64,000 nt of DNA from Antilocapra americana (GCA_007570785.1 ML664152.1:7366171-7430170); one strand, 5' to 3'. Shown: positions 11,894-23,140, counted from the stretch's first letter. A program made the numbers and translations. Notes: a model not told the origin generated them from the sequence alone.

Positions 11894-12158
11894 GCTGCTG
11901 CTGCTGCTGCTGCTAAGTCGCTTCAGTCGTGTCCAACTCTGTGCGACCCCATAGACGGCAGCCCCCCAGGCTCCTCTGCCCCTGGGATTCTCCAGGCAAG
12001 AATACTGGAGTGGGCTGCCGTTTCCCTCTCCAATGCATGCATGCATGCTAAGTTGCTTCAGTTGTGTCCAACTCTGCGATGCTATGGACAGCAGCCCACC
12101 AGGCTCCTCTGTCCACAGGAGTCTCCAGGCAAGAATACTGGAGTGGGTTACCATTTCC
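11894..12158 (-). mobile_element. Bov-A2 SINE (dimer) with 7 bp TSD
   Basis: Two tandem Bov-A units on the minus strand: 'gtccaactctgtgcgacccc' at about 11931 and 'gtccaactctgcgatgctat' at about 12067, each followed by 'caggcaagaatactggagtg'. The 3' end is a (CTG)n run, 11895-11913, the typical variable tail. 'agaggtt' occurs at 11887-11893 and 12159-12165 as a TSD. Confidence 0.93.
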
Positions 12159-12234
12159 AGAGGTTAAGTGACTATTATGGTCTTAATTGACATTTTAGAT
12201 GGGAAAGTTGTCATTGAACACTATATATTTCTTT

Positions 12235-12624
12235 ATTATTTATTTGTCTGCACCAGGTCTTAGTTACAGCTTGCAAATCTTTAGTCGTGGCATGGAAACT
12301 CTTAGATGCAGTAAGTAGAATCTAGTTCCCTGACCAGGGATCGAATCCAGGCCACCTGCATTGGGAATGCGGAATTGTAGCCACTGGACTATCAGGGACA
12401 CTCATGCTCAGTCACTGAGTCAAGTTCGACTCTTTGTAACCCCATGGACTATAGCCTGTCAGGCTCCTCTGTCCATGGGACTTCCAAGGCAAGAACACTG
12501 GAGTGGGTTGCCATTTCCTCTTTCAGGGGATCTTCCCCAACCAGAGATCGAACGCACGTCTCCTACATTGGCGGGCAGATTCTCTACCACTGAGCTGCCT
12601 GAGAGTCCCAGACCACCAGGGAGG
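12235..12624 (-). mobile_element. CHR-type SINE, interrupted near its head by a Bov-tA
   Basis: Minus-strand CHR: 'tatttatttgtctgcaccag' at the tail, 'gaccagggatcgaatccagg' (B box) near 12332, 'ccactggactatcaggga' near 12381. The final head sequence 'gaccaccagggaggtc' reappears at 12611-12626 after a Bov-tA. The two head copies look like a diverged TSD of about 13 bp made by that Bov-tA. Confidence 0.85.
12401..12610 (-). mobile_element. Bov-tA SINE inside the CHR SINE
   Basis: Minus-strand Bov-tA from 'gctcagtcactgagtcaagt' (3' end) to 'taccactgagctgcctgaga' (tRNA-like head). Its position within the CHR head shows that it is the younger of the two. Confidence 0.88.
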
Positions 12625-12660
12625 TCTTTCTAAATGACTTCTTTCCACACATACCACGCT

Positions 12661-12760
12661 CATCTTCCCCTCCTCCCTCACTAACTTTCATCTTCCCTCA
12701 TTCCCTCCCTTCCTTCCTCCCTTTCTCTCTTCTTTTCTTCTCTCCCCACTTTCACTTTTC
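12661..12760. repeat. Polypyrimidine (CCTT-rich) tract
   Basis: About 100 bases almost wholly C and T, with repeated 'ttccctccct' and 'tccttcctcc' units; low-complexity sequence with mirror-repeat character. The opposite strand gives a spurious purine-rich open frame. Confidence 0.85.
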
Positions 12761-13036
12761 AGTCTACCACAGTCTGGTTCTCTACTACCCTCTATACTGC
12801 TCTTGTTAAGGTCATGAATGACCTCAGTATCAGGACCCAGGGCCCAGCTTCCAGTTCTCTGAAGCAGTTGGTCTGGATTTCTAGAGCACTCTTTTTCCCA
12901 CATTGTCTCCACACTCCTATTCAATCACTTTTGCTGTGCTCTCCTCCATCTCCCCATTAAAGGTAAATGTCTCATTTTTACCTTAAAAGTTCAAGTTTCA
13001 TTGGTTCATAGATATTTATTAATACATATATAAATT

Positions 13037-13990
13037 AATGCCAAACTACCACACAACTGCACAAATCTTACACGCTAGTAAAGTAATACTCAAAATTCTC
13101 CAAGCCAGGCTTCAAAAGTACATGAACCGAGAACTTCCAGATGTTCAAGCTAGATTTAGAAAAGGCAGAGGAACCAGAGATCAAATTGCCAACATCCACT
13201 GGATCATTAAAAAAGCAGAAGAGTTCCAGAAAAACATCTACTTCTGCTTTATTGACTATGCCGAAGCCTTTGTATGGATCACAACAAACTGTGGAAAATT
13301 CTTCAAGAAATGGGAATACCAGACCATCTGACCTGCCTCCTGAGAAATCTGCATGCAGGTCAGGAAGCAACAGTTAGAACTGGACATGGAACAACAGGCT
13401 AGTTCCAAATTGGGAAAGGAGTACGTCAAGGCTGTATACTGTCACCCTGCTTATTTAACTTATATGCAGACTACATCATGAGAAATGCTGGGCTGGATGA
13501 AACCCAAGTTGGAATCAAGATTGCTGGGAGAAATACCAATAACCTCAGATATGCAGATGATACCACACTTATGGCAGAAAGCAAAGAGGAACTAAAGAGC
13601 CTCTTGATGAAAATGAAAGAGGAGAGTGAAAAAGTTGCTTAAAGCTCAACATTCAGAAAACTAATATCATGGCATCTGGTCCCATCACTTCATGGGGAAA
13701 CAGTGGAAACAGTGTCAGACTTTATTTTTTGGGCTCCAAAATCACTGCAGATGGTGACTGCAGCCATGAGATGAAAAGACACTTGCTCCTTGGAAGAAAA
13801 GTTATGACCAACCTAGACAGCATATTAAGTAGCAGAGACATAACTTTGCCAACAAAGGTCTGTTTAGTCAAAGCTATGGTTTTTCCAGTAGTAATGTATG
13901 GATGTGAGAGTTGGACCATAAAGAAAGCTGAGCCTGAAGAATGGATGCCTTTGAACTGTGGTGTTGGAGAAGACTCTTGAGAGTCCCTTG
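13037..13990 (+). pseudogene. BovB reverse transcriptase remnant
   Basis: Encodes the RT core and thumb in several frames: '[21 protein letters not shown]' and 'FCFIDYAEAFVWI' (13038-13331), then YADD ('LRYADDTTLMAES') near 13545-13585, then '[14 protein letters not shown]' (13669-13980). At least two frameshifts or stops separate them, and the endonuclease is absent. It is a decayed copy with no coding capacity of its own. Confidence 0.9.
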
Positions 13991-14312
13991 GACTGCAAGG
14001 AGATCCAACCAGTCCATCCTAAAGGAGATCAGTCTTGAGTGTTCACTGGAAGGACTGATGTTGAAGCTGAAACTCTAATACTTTGGCCACCTGATGTGAA
14101 GAGCTGACTCATTGGAAAAGACCCTGATGCTGGGAAAGATTGAGGGCAGGAGGAGAAGGGGATGAGAGAGGATGAGATGGTTGGATGGCATCACCGACAC
14201 AATGGACATGAGTTTGAAGTAGACTCCGGGAATTGATGGACAGGGAGGTCTGGTGTGCTGCAGTCCATGGGATCACAAACAGTTGAACACGACTGAGTGA
14301 CTGAACTCAACT
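13037..14312 (+). mobile_element. BovB LINE, 5'-truncated
   Basis: Plus-strand BovB starting inside the reverse-transcriptase region ('gccaaactaccacacaactg') and running to the 3' end ('gagtgactgaactcaactca'). A (TGAAC)-like tail ends near 14312. Flanks share 'tataaat' but no clear TSD can be claimed. Confidence 0.93.
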
Positions 14313-14695
14313 CAACTCATATAAATAAAATGACTGGTCTGTCAGTCCTCAGGGTAATCACAAGGGAAAACTTCACCATCAGCATTAATTTCCTAAAATC
14401 ATCTAATCTCTGTCTTTAAATAACACAGACACAATGTGAACTCAATCCTCAGTTCAGACCGAACCCTAAACTTACATATCCAACTGCCAATTTGACAGCT
14501 TCACTTGGATTTTGACTAGGAATTTCCCCAGCTTAAGGTATTCAAACCCAATTCCTGAAAGCATGCCCACTACTTACATACAAACAAACCCAAATCTGCC
14601 TCTCCTCCCACATCTGATTCACATTACTGCATTGGGTTAACTTCATCTCACAAATCTGTTCCCCATGTCTGTTATCTCTGTCTTACCCCAAGACA
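14313..14695. other. No feature recognised
   Basis: About 380 bases between a BovB and a Bov-tA with no repeat or coding frame that I can support. Confidence 0.5.
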
Positions 14696-14895
14696 CTGTT
14701 GCCTAAGCGTCTGCCTACAGTGTGGGAGACCCAGGTTCGATACGTGGGTTGTTGGGAAGATCCTCTGGAGAAGGAAATGGCAACCCACTCCAGTACTCTT
14801 GCCTGGAAAATCCCATGGACTGAGGAGCCTGGTAGGCTATATAGTCCATGGGATTGCAAAGAGTCGAACACCACTCAGCGACTAAACTTTCTTTC
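14696..14895 (+). mobile_element. Bov-tA SINE
   Basis: Plus-strand copy with B-box-like 'ccaggttcgatacgtgggtt' near 14730, 'ctggagaaggaaatggcaac' and 'gagcctggtaggctatatag', ending 'cactcagcgactaaac'. The head is slightly shortened. Confidence 0.9.
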
Positions 14896-15464
14896 ATTTC
14901 AACTGGTCCCAGGGCCCAGTCATGCTACATCCTCCTCCCGGTTCCATCTTAATTCTCTTGCCTCATCTCTGGTTTTTTTCCACTCACAGTAAGCACTTCT
15001 ATTGTCCTGTATATTGTGTGTGTAATGTCATTTTAAAAAATACTCCAAATCCTCTCTTGCCCCTGGAACTTCAAATGCAATTTTCTTTACCTGGGAGATT
15101 CTTTCTTGAGTTTCCTTTCTACTCTTCTTGGGCTGGGCATAGGAAAAGCACCTACACAGAAAGACCTTAGAACACAGTACACAGAAAATGCTATATACTT
15201 AGAAACTTTTATCACTCCTGTTGTTATTTTCAGAGCTCTTTCCATGTCAGTTGTAATGCTCTTCAGAAGCCGCATGGTTTATTTCACCAGTCCTCTACCA
15301 TGGGCATTTAAGTTGTTAATCTGCTATTACAAATCTTTGTGCATATGTTATTTCAAACATGCCTTAGATTCATTCCCAGGAAATTGGCTGTCAGATGGAG
15401 AGTTGTGTGTGAAAGGCACATTAAGGTATTCTCAAGAGCTACACCTATAAGGGAGGAAGGAAAG
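14896..15464. other. No gene recognised
   Basis: Overlapping frames up to 114 codons occur on both strands (15106-15450 plus; 15087-15275 minus) but show no domain, and no repeat family is recognised. Confidence 0.45.
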
Positions 15465-15466
15465 TA

Positions 15467-16115
15467 CAGGCAGACCTCATTTTATTGTATTTTGCAGATA
15501 TGGTGCTTTTCACAAATTGAAAGTCTATAGCAATCTTGCATCAAGCAAGTCTAATGAGTACCATTTTCCCAACAGCATATGCTCATTTCATGTCTCTGTG
15601 TCACATTTTGATTATTCTCACGATATTTCAAACTTTTTCATTATTATTATATTTGTTATGATGTTCTGTTATTAGTGATCTTTGATGTTACTATTATGAC
15701 TTGCTAAAGGCTCATAAAATGGTTGGCACTTTTTAGCAATAAAGTATGTTTAGTTAATGTATGTATGTTTTTAAAGACATAACTCTATTTCACACTTATA
15801 GGGACTTCCCTAGTGGTTCAGTGGTTAAGAATCCACCTTCCAATGCAGGGGGCACTGGTTTGATACCTGATTGGGGAACTAAGAACCCCCATGCCTCAAG
15901 GCAATTAAGCCCTCACGCTGTGCAACAAAGACCCAGCACAGCCAAAAAAAAAAAAATGATAAAAATTACTTTAAAATATAGACCACAGTATAATATAAAC
16001 ATAACTTTTATATGCACTGGGAAACCAAAAAAATTCATGTGACTAATTTACTGTAATGCATGCTTTGTTGCAAGTGGTCTGGAATCAAACCTGCAATATC
16101 TCAATGGTACGCCTG
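15467..16115. mobile_element. Tigger-like (pogo group) DNA transposon, internally deleted
   Basis: Left end 'caggcagacctcattttatt' and right end '...tcaatggtacgcctg' form diverged inverted repeats. TA flanks at 15465-15466 and 16116-16117 fit a pogo/Tigger insertion. Internal phrases ('gtctctgtgtcacattttga', 'catgtgactaatttactgta') match Tigger1-type ends. There is no transposase coding, so it is non-autonomous. A CHR SINE interrupts it at 15801-15957. Confidence 0.8.
15801..15957 (+). mobile_element. CHR-type SINE inside the Tigger-like element
   Basis: Starts 'gggacttccctagtggttca', B box near 15858, ends 'cagcacagcc' then A13. It is a short CHR subtype, younger than its host element. Confidence 0.9.
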
Positions 16116-16117
16116 TA

Positions 16118-17479
16118 AAATTTGGCAGACCAAGAAGCTAACTTGCAGTGTGGTGACCCCTGAGACTTTAGATGATCTGTGGAGAACTCTGGAGTTGAGA
16201 AAGCCCTTTAGAGTTGTCCCAGCTTGAGAGAAGAGTTTGGATATTTGTATCCCTGTGTCAGCCAGTCATGGACCACATGCTGGCAGGGAGTATAACTTTG
16301 GGCAAGGTGGGTCCCTGATGTTGAGGGAATCCCCAACAAGGAGCACAGCTATGTCAGCAGCCAAGAGTCCCTCCAGCTTGAGGATGGGTGCCTTGGCCCT
16401 TAAGGAAAGATTTGTGCCCAGTAGTGCCATATTTAGTGCCATTTGAGCATGGTTCTCAAACTCTGGGTTGAATCACAGTCACCAGTGCAGCTTGTCAAAA
16501 TACACATTGCAGGGCCCCACTCCAGGGCCCTGACTCATTAGATCTAGAGTGAACTGAAATACAAATGTGACACTCATGAGATGGCTTCAACTCTACAGAG
16601 GAGGAGGGTTGAAGTAGCCACAAATGTATCCCCTCTGTGTATGGATGCCCCTTTGTAATATGATTTTGCTGCTGCTCCTGTCAAAAGGTGAAGTCTCTTT
16701 CTCTACCCTTTTAATCTTCTTTGGAAAATACAATGGTGTTCAAGTGACAATATCAGCTTCCTAAGCCTAGGTCTTAAGGTGCTATTTAATTTCTAGTTTT
16801 TTTTTTCTTAGAATGCTGTGACCACCATTTAAACACACTGGGGTTAGCCTCCTTGGCAATAAAGACACCATGTGGAGAGAGATGCCTAGTTGACCCGTGA
16901 GTAGGCAATCTTGGACTACACAGTCCCAATCAGTCCACCAGGTGACTATTTCCGCATGCATGATCCCAGGTGAAACCAGTAGAAGAACCATCCATCTGAG
17001 CACAAATCAATTTGCCAATTCTAAGAAGCATGAACAAAAATTGATTGTTTTAAGCCATTGAGCTCTGGGGTAGCTTTTTATGCATCAATAGTTAACTGAT
17101 ATAAGGAACAATACTCAAAGAGGTGGAGGAAGAACAAGATAAAAGAAACATAATGCCTAGTTCTCCTCATGGAGCAGAAAGACCTGAATGTTCAAACTAT
17201 TATGTGAGAAATAAACTTCTATCCAGTTTGAATCACATGTTACATACATTATTTCATTGCATGCTCATATCATCTATGGAGAAAATATTAAGATATTATT
17301 TTCTTTACTTTATAAATGATGAAACAAAAACTCCTAAAGATGAAGGGTAAAACATTTAGCAGCTCAGAAGCCTTTTTGGCAAGTGTCTTTGGATTGGACT
17401 GATAAGACAATTTTAGCACCATGTTTTGAATTGCATCTTCCATGTAGGAAAAACAACTTATATAGCACTTACTATTTGA
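16118..17479. other. No gene recognised
   Basis: About 1.4 kb. A 73-codon minus frame (16782-17003) and a 75-codon plus frame (17123-17350) have no recognisable features. 'ttttaagccattgagctctg' near 17049 looks like the end of an old LTR, which I cannot assign. Confidence 0.45.
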
Positions 17480-17640
17480 GAAATAGATTAATATATTCTT
17501 CCAACAAATATTTATTGAACAGTGGCTATATGTGCCTAGGCACTTGGGATACATTATCAGACAAGATAGAAAAAGATGTCTGGTTTTGTAGAGTTCATAT
17601 TTTAGCAAAGGGACACTGTAAACAATAAATATATTATGAA
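17480..17640 (+). mobile_element. Ancient MIR/L2-related repeat
   Basis: 'caacaaatatttattgaaca' followed by 'ctatatgtgcctaggcactt' and 'aaacaataaatatattatga' follows the order of the common L2/MIR3 3' consensus. Heavily diverged. Confidence 0.55.
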
Positions 17641-18010
17641 TAAGAATAAAATATTTGCAAATCATACATACCTGGAAAAAGACTTGTATCCAGGATGTAT
17701 AAAGAACTCTTACAATTCAATAACAAAAAGACAAACCACACAATTGAAAATGGGTGAACAAGTTAAATAGACATTTCTCCCAAGAAGGAACACAAATGGC
17801 CAACAAACACATAGGTGTAAAAGATGTCTAACATCAGGGGTCATTAGAGACAGGCGATTCAAAACCACAATAAGAGACTACTTCCCACTCACTAGTATGA
17901 CTAGAATCAAAAAGTCAGGCAATAATAAAAGTTAGAGATGATGGAGAGAAATTGGAACCATCATACGTTGCTGCTGGGAATGTAAAATGGTGCCTCCAGT
18001 CTGGGTAATA

Positions 18011-19218
18011 TTTGGTTGGTGCAAAGGTATACAGTTTTGCATTGTTGAACTTTGCTGTTTGATATTGGAATGCATTCTTAAATAAATGTGGTAATGTTAT
18101 GCATCATTTTAACGTGCATTTCTTGCTTTATTTTTTGCTAATGACTCATTACTTGCTGTGTATTTTATATTTATTTTAGACTAGGGAAATGATGTTAGAC
18201 AAAAGCAAATTTGAGCAATTTTCTTACTTGAGTTCAAAATGGGATGCAGAGCAGTGGAGACAACTTGCAACACCAACAATGCATTTGGCTCAGGAACTGC
18301 TAATGAATGTACAGTGCAGTGGTGGTTTAAGAAATTTTGCAAAGGAGGCAAGAGCCTTGAAGATGAAGGGTGGAGTAGCTGGCCATCGGAAGTTGACAAT
18401 GACAAATTGAGATCATTGGAGCTGTTCCTCCTACAACTACACAAGAAGTTAGTGAAGAACTCAACATTGACCATCCTTTGGTTGTTTGGCATTTGAAGCA
18501 AATGGGAAACGTGAAAAATCTCTAAAAGTGGGTGCCTCATAAGCTGAACAATTTCTTGATTGGATTGTGGCATGCAATGAAAAGTGGATTTTATATGACA
18601 ACTAGTGATGACCAGCTCAGTAGGTGGACTGAGAAGAAACTCCAAAGCACTTCCCAATGCCAAACTTGCACCAAGAAAAGGTCATGGTCACTGTTTGGTG
18701 GTCTGCTGTCCTTCTGATCCACTACAACTTTCTGAATCCCAGCTAAACCATTATATCTGAGAAGTATGCTCAGCAAATCCATGAGATGCACAGAAAACTG
18801 CAATGCTTACAGCTGGAATTGGTCAACAGAGAGTGCCCAGTTCTTCTGCATGACAACACCTGGCTCAACGTGGCACAGCCTATGCTTCAGAAGCTGAAGG
18901 AATTGGGCTACAAAGTTTTGCCTCATCTGCCATATTCACCTGACCTCTCGCCAACTGACTACCACTTCTTCAGGCATCTCAACAACTTTTTGCAGGGAAA
19001 ATGCTTCCACAACCAGCAGGAGACAGATAATTCTTTCCAAGAGTTCATCAAATCCTGAAGCATGGATTTTTATGCTACAGAATTGAACAAAACATTCTCA
19101 TTGCAAAATTTGTTGATTATAATGGTTCTTATTTTGTCTAATAAAGATGTGTTTGAGTCTAGCTATAATGAGTTAAAATTCACAGTCCAAAACTGCAATT
19201 ACTTTTTCACCAACCTAA
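18011..19218 (+). mobile_element. Mariner transposon, Hsmar1-like, about 1.2 kb
   Basis: The left end starts 'tttggttggtgcaaaggtat' and the right end finishes 'actttttcaccaacctaa', a diverged inverted repeat of about 30 bp. TA duplications lie at 18009-18010 and 19219-19220. The length of 1208 bp is slightly below the usual 1.25-1.3 kb for a full mariner. It lies in an old L1 and is therefore younger than that insertion. Confidence 0.92.
18189..19130 (+). pseudogene. Mariner transposase pseudogene
   Basis: Recognisable transposase in broken frames: start 'MMLDKSKFEQF' (18189), helix-turn-helix part 'GTANECTVQWWFKKFCKG' (18239-18496), then the catalytic part. The first catalytic Asp is replaced by Asn (AAT at 18576-18578, context 'ACNEKWILYD'). 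The second (GAC 18852-18854, 'LLHDN') and third (GAC 18957-18959, 'SPTDYHFF', 34 residues later) are kept, fitting a D,D34D mariner. Several frameshifts and stops separate the pieces, so no active enzyme is encoded. Sequence phrases resemble Hsmar1, the ancestor of the SETMAR transposase domain, but the third Asp is present here, whereas SETMAR has Asn. Confidence 0.9.
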
Positions 19219-19699
19219 TAACTGGGCACTTCCTCAGAAGGATAAATATAGAACTGTTTATATAGTTGTGACCCAACAGTTCCTTCCCTAGTTATAGTCC
19301 CTCGACAACTGAAAACATCTGTGCATACATAAACCTATACATAAAGTCCATAATAGCATTAGCCATAATAGTCAAATGAACTGATTAACGAATAAATTGT
19401 GGTATATCCATATAATGAAATATTGTTTCGCAATGAAAAGGAATGAAGTACTGATACATACTACAACATAAATGAACCTTGAAAACACGCTAACTCATAT
19501 TTTTGTATGACTCTATTTACTTAAAATGTCCAAAATAGGCATATCTATATACACACACACATTTTATATACGTGTACATATACGTGCAGAAAGTGGATTA
19601 AACATTGTATGGGGATGGGATGGAGGAGGAAACAGAAGAATGATATAAAAAATGTACAGTGTTCCTTTTGAGTTGATGAATATATTTTAAAATGGAGCA

Positions 19700-20017
19700 A
19701 AATTGGTAAGAAGGGAAATTTCCCCTCTTCTCATGAGTTCTTAACAATAAAATTTATACAAGACAGACTAATAGGAGAAAAAGAAACAAATTTTACTCCG
19801 TAAATGGAGGTCTCACAGAAAAGGGAGCTCAGAAGTGGCCAAAGCATGCACCTTTTATACTTTTTAGACAAAGAAACAATACATTTGTGAAGAATTGACT
19901 GGACAATGACACAGATTTTGGGTGTGCATCCAGTAATTAAGAATCTGCCTTGAACCTTCAGCCTTAGATCATGCTAAGCGCCTCCACTTTTGAATGTGCA
20001 GAAGCATGTAACACAGA
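19700..20017. other. Unassigned, probably LTR-related
   Basis: 'gagttcttaacaataaaatt' and following sequence look like an old LTR, but I cannot name it or set limits. No coding. Confidence 0.3.
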
Positions 20018-20219
20018 TGTAACAGCACAAAACACTGACACCTCCCCTCCCCCCATGTTTGTCCTATAACGATCCCAACCCCCTTGCCGGCAGGCAGGCA
20101 GACTTGTTCTCTGTCTCATCTCTCACCTGCCTCAGGAACAAACACTTTCTCGACTGCAACCTCAGTGTCTCAGTGTTTGGCTTGTTGTGCGTTGGGTAAA
20201 TGGACCTGGTTCAATAACA
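20018..20219 (+). mobile_element. Probable ERV LTR 3' portion
   Basis: Resembles the R-U5 part of a class I ERV LTR: 'cctgcctcaggaacaaacac' (degenerate poly(A) signal) followed by 'gtgtctcagtgtttggcttg' and an end at 'caataaca'. It may begin at 'tgtaacagcac' (20018). No internal viral genes adjoin, so it is a solo or partial LTR. Confidence 0.45.
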
Positions 20220-20407
20220 GGAGGGCACTTTTCATATGAGAGATTTATTTCCTGCTTTCACAGAGACAGAAAGAAGCGTTAGAGTGTCCCTCTTGGCCAT
20301 TTCTTAAGTATTTTACTTAAAATAATCCACATACATTTAAGGAACATTTTGGGGCCCTAGGACCCAACAGAGTGATGGCTACACAACTCAGTAAATATGC
20401 TATAAGC

Positions 20408-20619
20408 CAGGGGTCCCCCAACCTCCAGGATTTAATGCCTGATGATCTGAAGTGGAGTTGATAAAATAATAATAGAAATAATAGAAATGATAAAAAATAA
20501 ATAGAAATAATAGTAATGGATTTGAATCATCCTGAAAACACTTCTCCCTTACCCCTGCTCATGGGAAAATTGTCATTCATGAAATCAGTTCCTGGTGCCT
20601 AAAAGGTTGGGGACCACTG
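20408..20619. mobile_element. hAT MITE with perfect 8 bp TSD
   Basis: 'caggggtcccccaacctcca' at the left and 'aaaggttggggaccactg' at the right form terminal inverted repeats. The 8 bp duplication 'ctataagc' lies at 20400-20407 and 20620-20627. The interior has 'ctaatgcctgatgatctga'-like sequence known from mammalian hAT repeats plus an AAT/AAATAA-rich run. Length 212 bp, non-coding. Confidence 0.92.
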
Positions 20620-20667
20620 CTATAAGCCACTGAAGTGTGTAATACAGGTAAATTTTAGGACATGTGT

Positions 20668-21300
20668 CAACTGAAAAAGTGCACAAGTTAAAGCTGAGAA
20701 TTTTGTTTTATTTGGCAGACACTGAGGATTTAGGCCCAGAACATAACCTCTCAAATAGCTCTCAAGGATTGCTGTGAAGAGATTAAGGGAGGATCCAGGA
20801 TATATAGGAGTTTTTGCAAAAGAAAACAAACAAACAAATAGAAAAACATTAGTTGGAACATTCAAAGGTTACTGTTAATTAAAAAAAAATCAGCTATCTC
20901 AAGTTAATAATTTTAGCACTTTCCAGGGCCAGTAACTCACTTTTATAAATTCTGAATTCCTTCAAAGTAGATCACGAGATAGTTATTTGATGGCCACAGC
21001 ACCTATTGTTACTGATATGGCAGGTGACATTCCTAGGTCACAGTGCCTCCTCTTGGTCATACACTTGACCGAAATTTGGGAGGCAATTTTTGGGCATTTG
21101 GGCATTTTGTCCCATTCTGCTGGGAAGTTCATTCCTATATCAGGTGAAGATTCTGCTAATAGGCTGCCCAAGGGGCTAATTTTTTGAATCAGACCTTTTT
21201 GAAATCTAAATTTTCTGGGTCACCTGTCTTACTATTTTATTATGATCCAGGAAATGTTCTCTCTTGTGGTTTTTTCCCCCATATTTAGGGTTGCCGTATT
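20668..21300 (+). mobile_element. LTR-like repeat family Y, copy A
   Basis: Starts 'tgtcaactgaaaaagtgcac' and shares with 23847, 56745 and 59334 the block 'gttttatttggcagac ... gaagag ... caggatatataggagttttt'. The TG start suggests an LTR, but no CA end or internal gene is certain. The extent beyond about 21040 is inferred only from the lack of other repeats. Confidence 0.5.
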
Positions 21301-21308
21301 ACAATTAT

Positions 21309-21362
21309 GGAGCTTCACAGATGGCACTAGTAGTAAAGAATCCACCTGCCAAGGCGGAAGAC
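21309..21362 (+). mobile_element. Bov-tA head fragment
   Basis: About 54 bases: 'ggagcttcacagatggcact', 'agaatccacctgccaaggcg'. Only the tRNA-like start is present. Confidence 0.7.
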
Positions 21363-22424
21363 ATTAAGAATTACATGCTAAGAGTTATATGATCAACTGC
21401 CTCAAGACTTTTAGCCATCATTCATTTTGTTGAAGACCTGGCCCCAGTGGGTAATGAAAGAGATAGCCTTGTTTGTGTGAGGGAGCCTTTCCAGTGGTTT
21501 GAGTTTAAAAAAGATCTGCCCTCTCGTCCCTCTTCCATCCACCCCCATTTCTTTTTCTCCCTGAATTTCAGGTTTTATTTGATCTACCTAATCAGGCTCT
21601 GACAGATTAAAGTGGGCTGTATTTACATTTCTAATTTGTTGAGATTTGCAAGACAAAGATAGTTGCCTTTAATTACCCAAAGGATTGGTCTGCTACCTAA
21701 ATGATATTAAAAGATTGATTGGTCCAATTCTACTTTCTTTAATTTGTTTTTTATATTGGTGAGAATATTTCCAATTAAACGGAAGATTAAAAGTTCCATG
21801 TTCTAGAATTTTAGGGTCTAATTTATCATGCCTTCAAAGGCTTCCATAAGGCATTCAACAAAGGCCCTCTTTCTGAGTGCACAGTTTAGACATGGAGTAA
21901 AATCTCTATTAATTTTTGTATTAGTCCTTGAACTTTAGCTCTCAGTTTTACTTCACAGGTTCAAGTAACTCTATTGGCTTTCTTTAGCATGTTTAGTTAA
22001 TATTTCCTGAGAGGTAGATTCAAATAACCTGTTTCGTAACACCAAGCAAATAAAGCATTCCCCAGTGAACCATGTCCTATAATATAACTAGGCAAAAGAG
22101 TTGTAACCATCTTGTATGAAGCTGATTTAAATAAACCAATTTTTATAAACTTTCATCTCAATTCTATCAACGTTTATAGCTTTACCTCTAGTTTCCCTTA
22201 AGAACCAATCAACAAGTCTTGGTCTTATAAGGAGTCCTGGAAGCTTTCCTTACTTTTTATCACCCAATCATTGAATCTATGTTGTATCAAAGGCTCTGGG
22301 GACCCCATTGAGGGGTTGAGCCAAGGAACTCAGACCTGTTTGTCAATCTTTTAACTTGAATAATTGGCCTGTTGCTTCAAGTGATTGTCGTTCAGGTATT
22401 TCAGCCTTTTAAATATAATTTGAT
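21363..22424. other. No gene recognised
   Basis: About 1.06 kb, AT-rich, with no open frame or repeat I can support. LTR-like or ERV-internal sequence is possible given the neighbours. Confidence 0.4.
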
Positions 22425-23140
22425 TTCTTTATTTTTTAACTTTTTATTTTGTATTGGAGTATAGCTGATTAACAAACCATGTTGTGATAGTTTCAAGTGA
22501 TCAACGAAGGGACTCAGCCATACATATACATGTAACCTTTCTCCCCTAAACTTCTCTCCCATGCAGGCTGCCACATAACATTGAGGAGAGTTCCATGTGC
22601 CATACAGTAGGTCCTTGTTGGTTATCCATTTTAAATAAAGCTGTGTCTACATGTCCGTCCCAAACTCCCTAACTACCCCTTCCCCCTGGCAACCATAAGT
22701 TTGTTCTCCAAGTCTGTGCTTCTTTTTCTGCTTTGTAAGTTCATTTGTATCATTTCTTTTTAGATCCCACATATAAGGGATGTCATATAATATTTTTCTT
22801 TCTCTGTGTGACTTAACTTCATTCAGTATGCCAATCTCTAGGTCTAGCCATGTTACTGCAGATAATGTTTTTTCATTTTTATTTTTATGGCTGCAGAGTA
22901 CTCCATTGTGTTTATGTACCACTTTTTTATCCTTTCCTATGTCAATGGATATTTAGGTCATTTCCATGTCTTGGCTATTGTAAACAATGCTGCAGTGCAC
23001 ATTGGGGTACATTTATCCTTCCATATCAGGTTTTTCTTCAGATATATGCACAGGAGTGGGGTTGCTGGATCATATGGTATCTCTATTTTTAGTTTTTCAA
23101 GTAACCTCCATACTGTTCTCTATAGTAGCTGTATTAAACT
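22425..23140 (-). mobile_element. Artiodactyl L1, 3' end, antisense
   Basis: Minus-strand L1 3' UTR ('gtccttgttggttatccatt', 'tagatcccacatataaggga') and ORF2 C-terminus ('cattgtgtttatgtaccac', 'ggctattgtaaacaatgctg'). It is more diverged from the young L1s at 6.3 and 50.5 kb than they are from each other. Frames are broken. Confidence 0.9.

Larger units (their letters stand above)
17645..19690 (+). mobile_element. Old L1 3' end, split by a mariner
   Basis: The left part (17645-18008) is decayed ORF2 C-terminus ('agacatttctcccaagaagg', 'gttgctgctgggaatgtaaa'). The right part (19221-19690) continues with 'gataaattgtggtatatcca' and a typical old L1 3' UTR. The break is exactly at a TA dinucleotide occupied by the mariner (18011-19218). 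No usable coding remains. Confidence 0.85.

Noticed and set aside
11895..11913. (CTG)n trinucleotide run as a possible disease-type repeat
   Set aside because: It is the normal variable tail of a Bov-A2 SINE and is short.
15106..15450. 114-codon plus-strand frame
   Set aside because: An overlapping minus-strand frame exists, and there is no domain, signal or context; probably chance.
18181..18663. 160-codon minus-strand frame
   Set aside because: Antisense of the mariner transposase pseudogene; no support for a gene.
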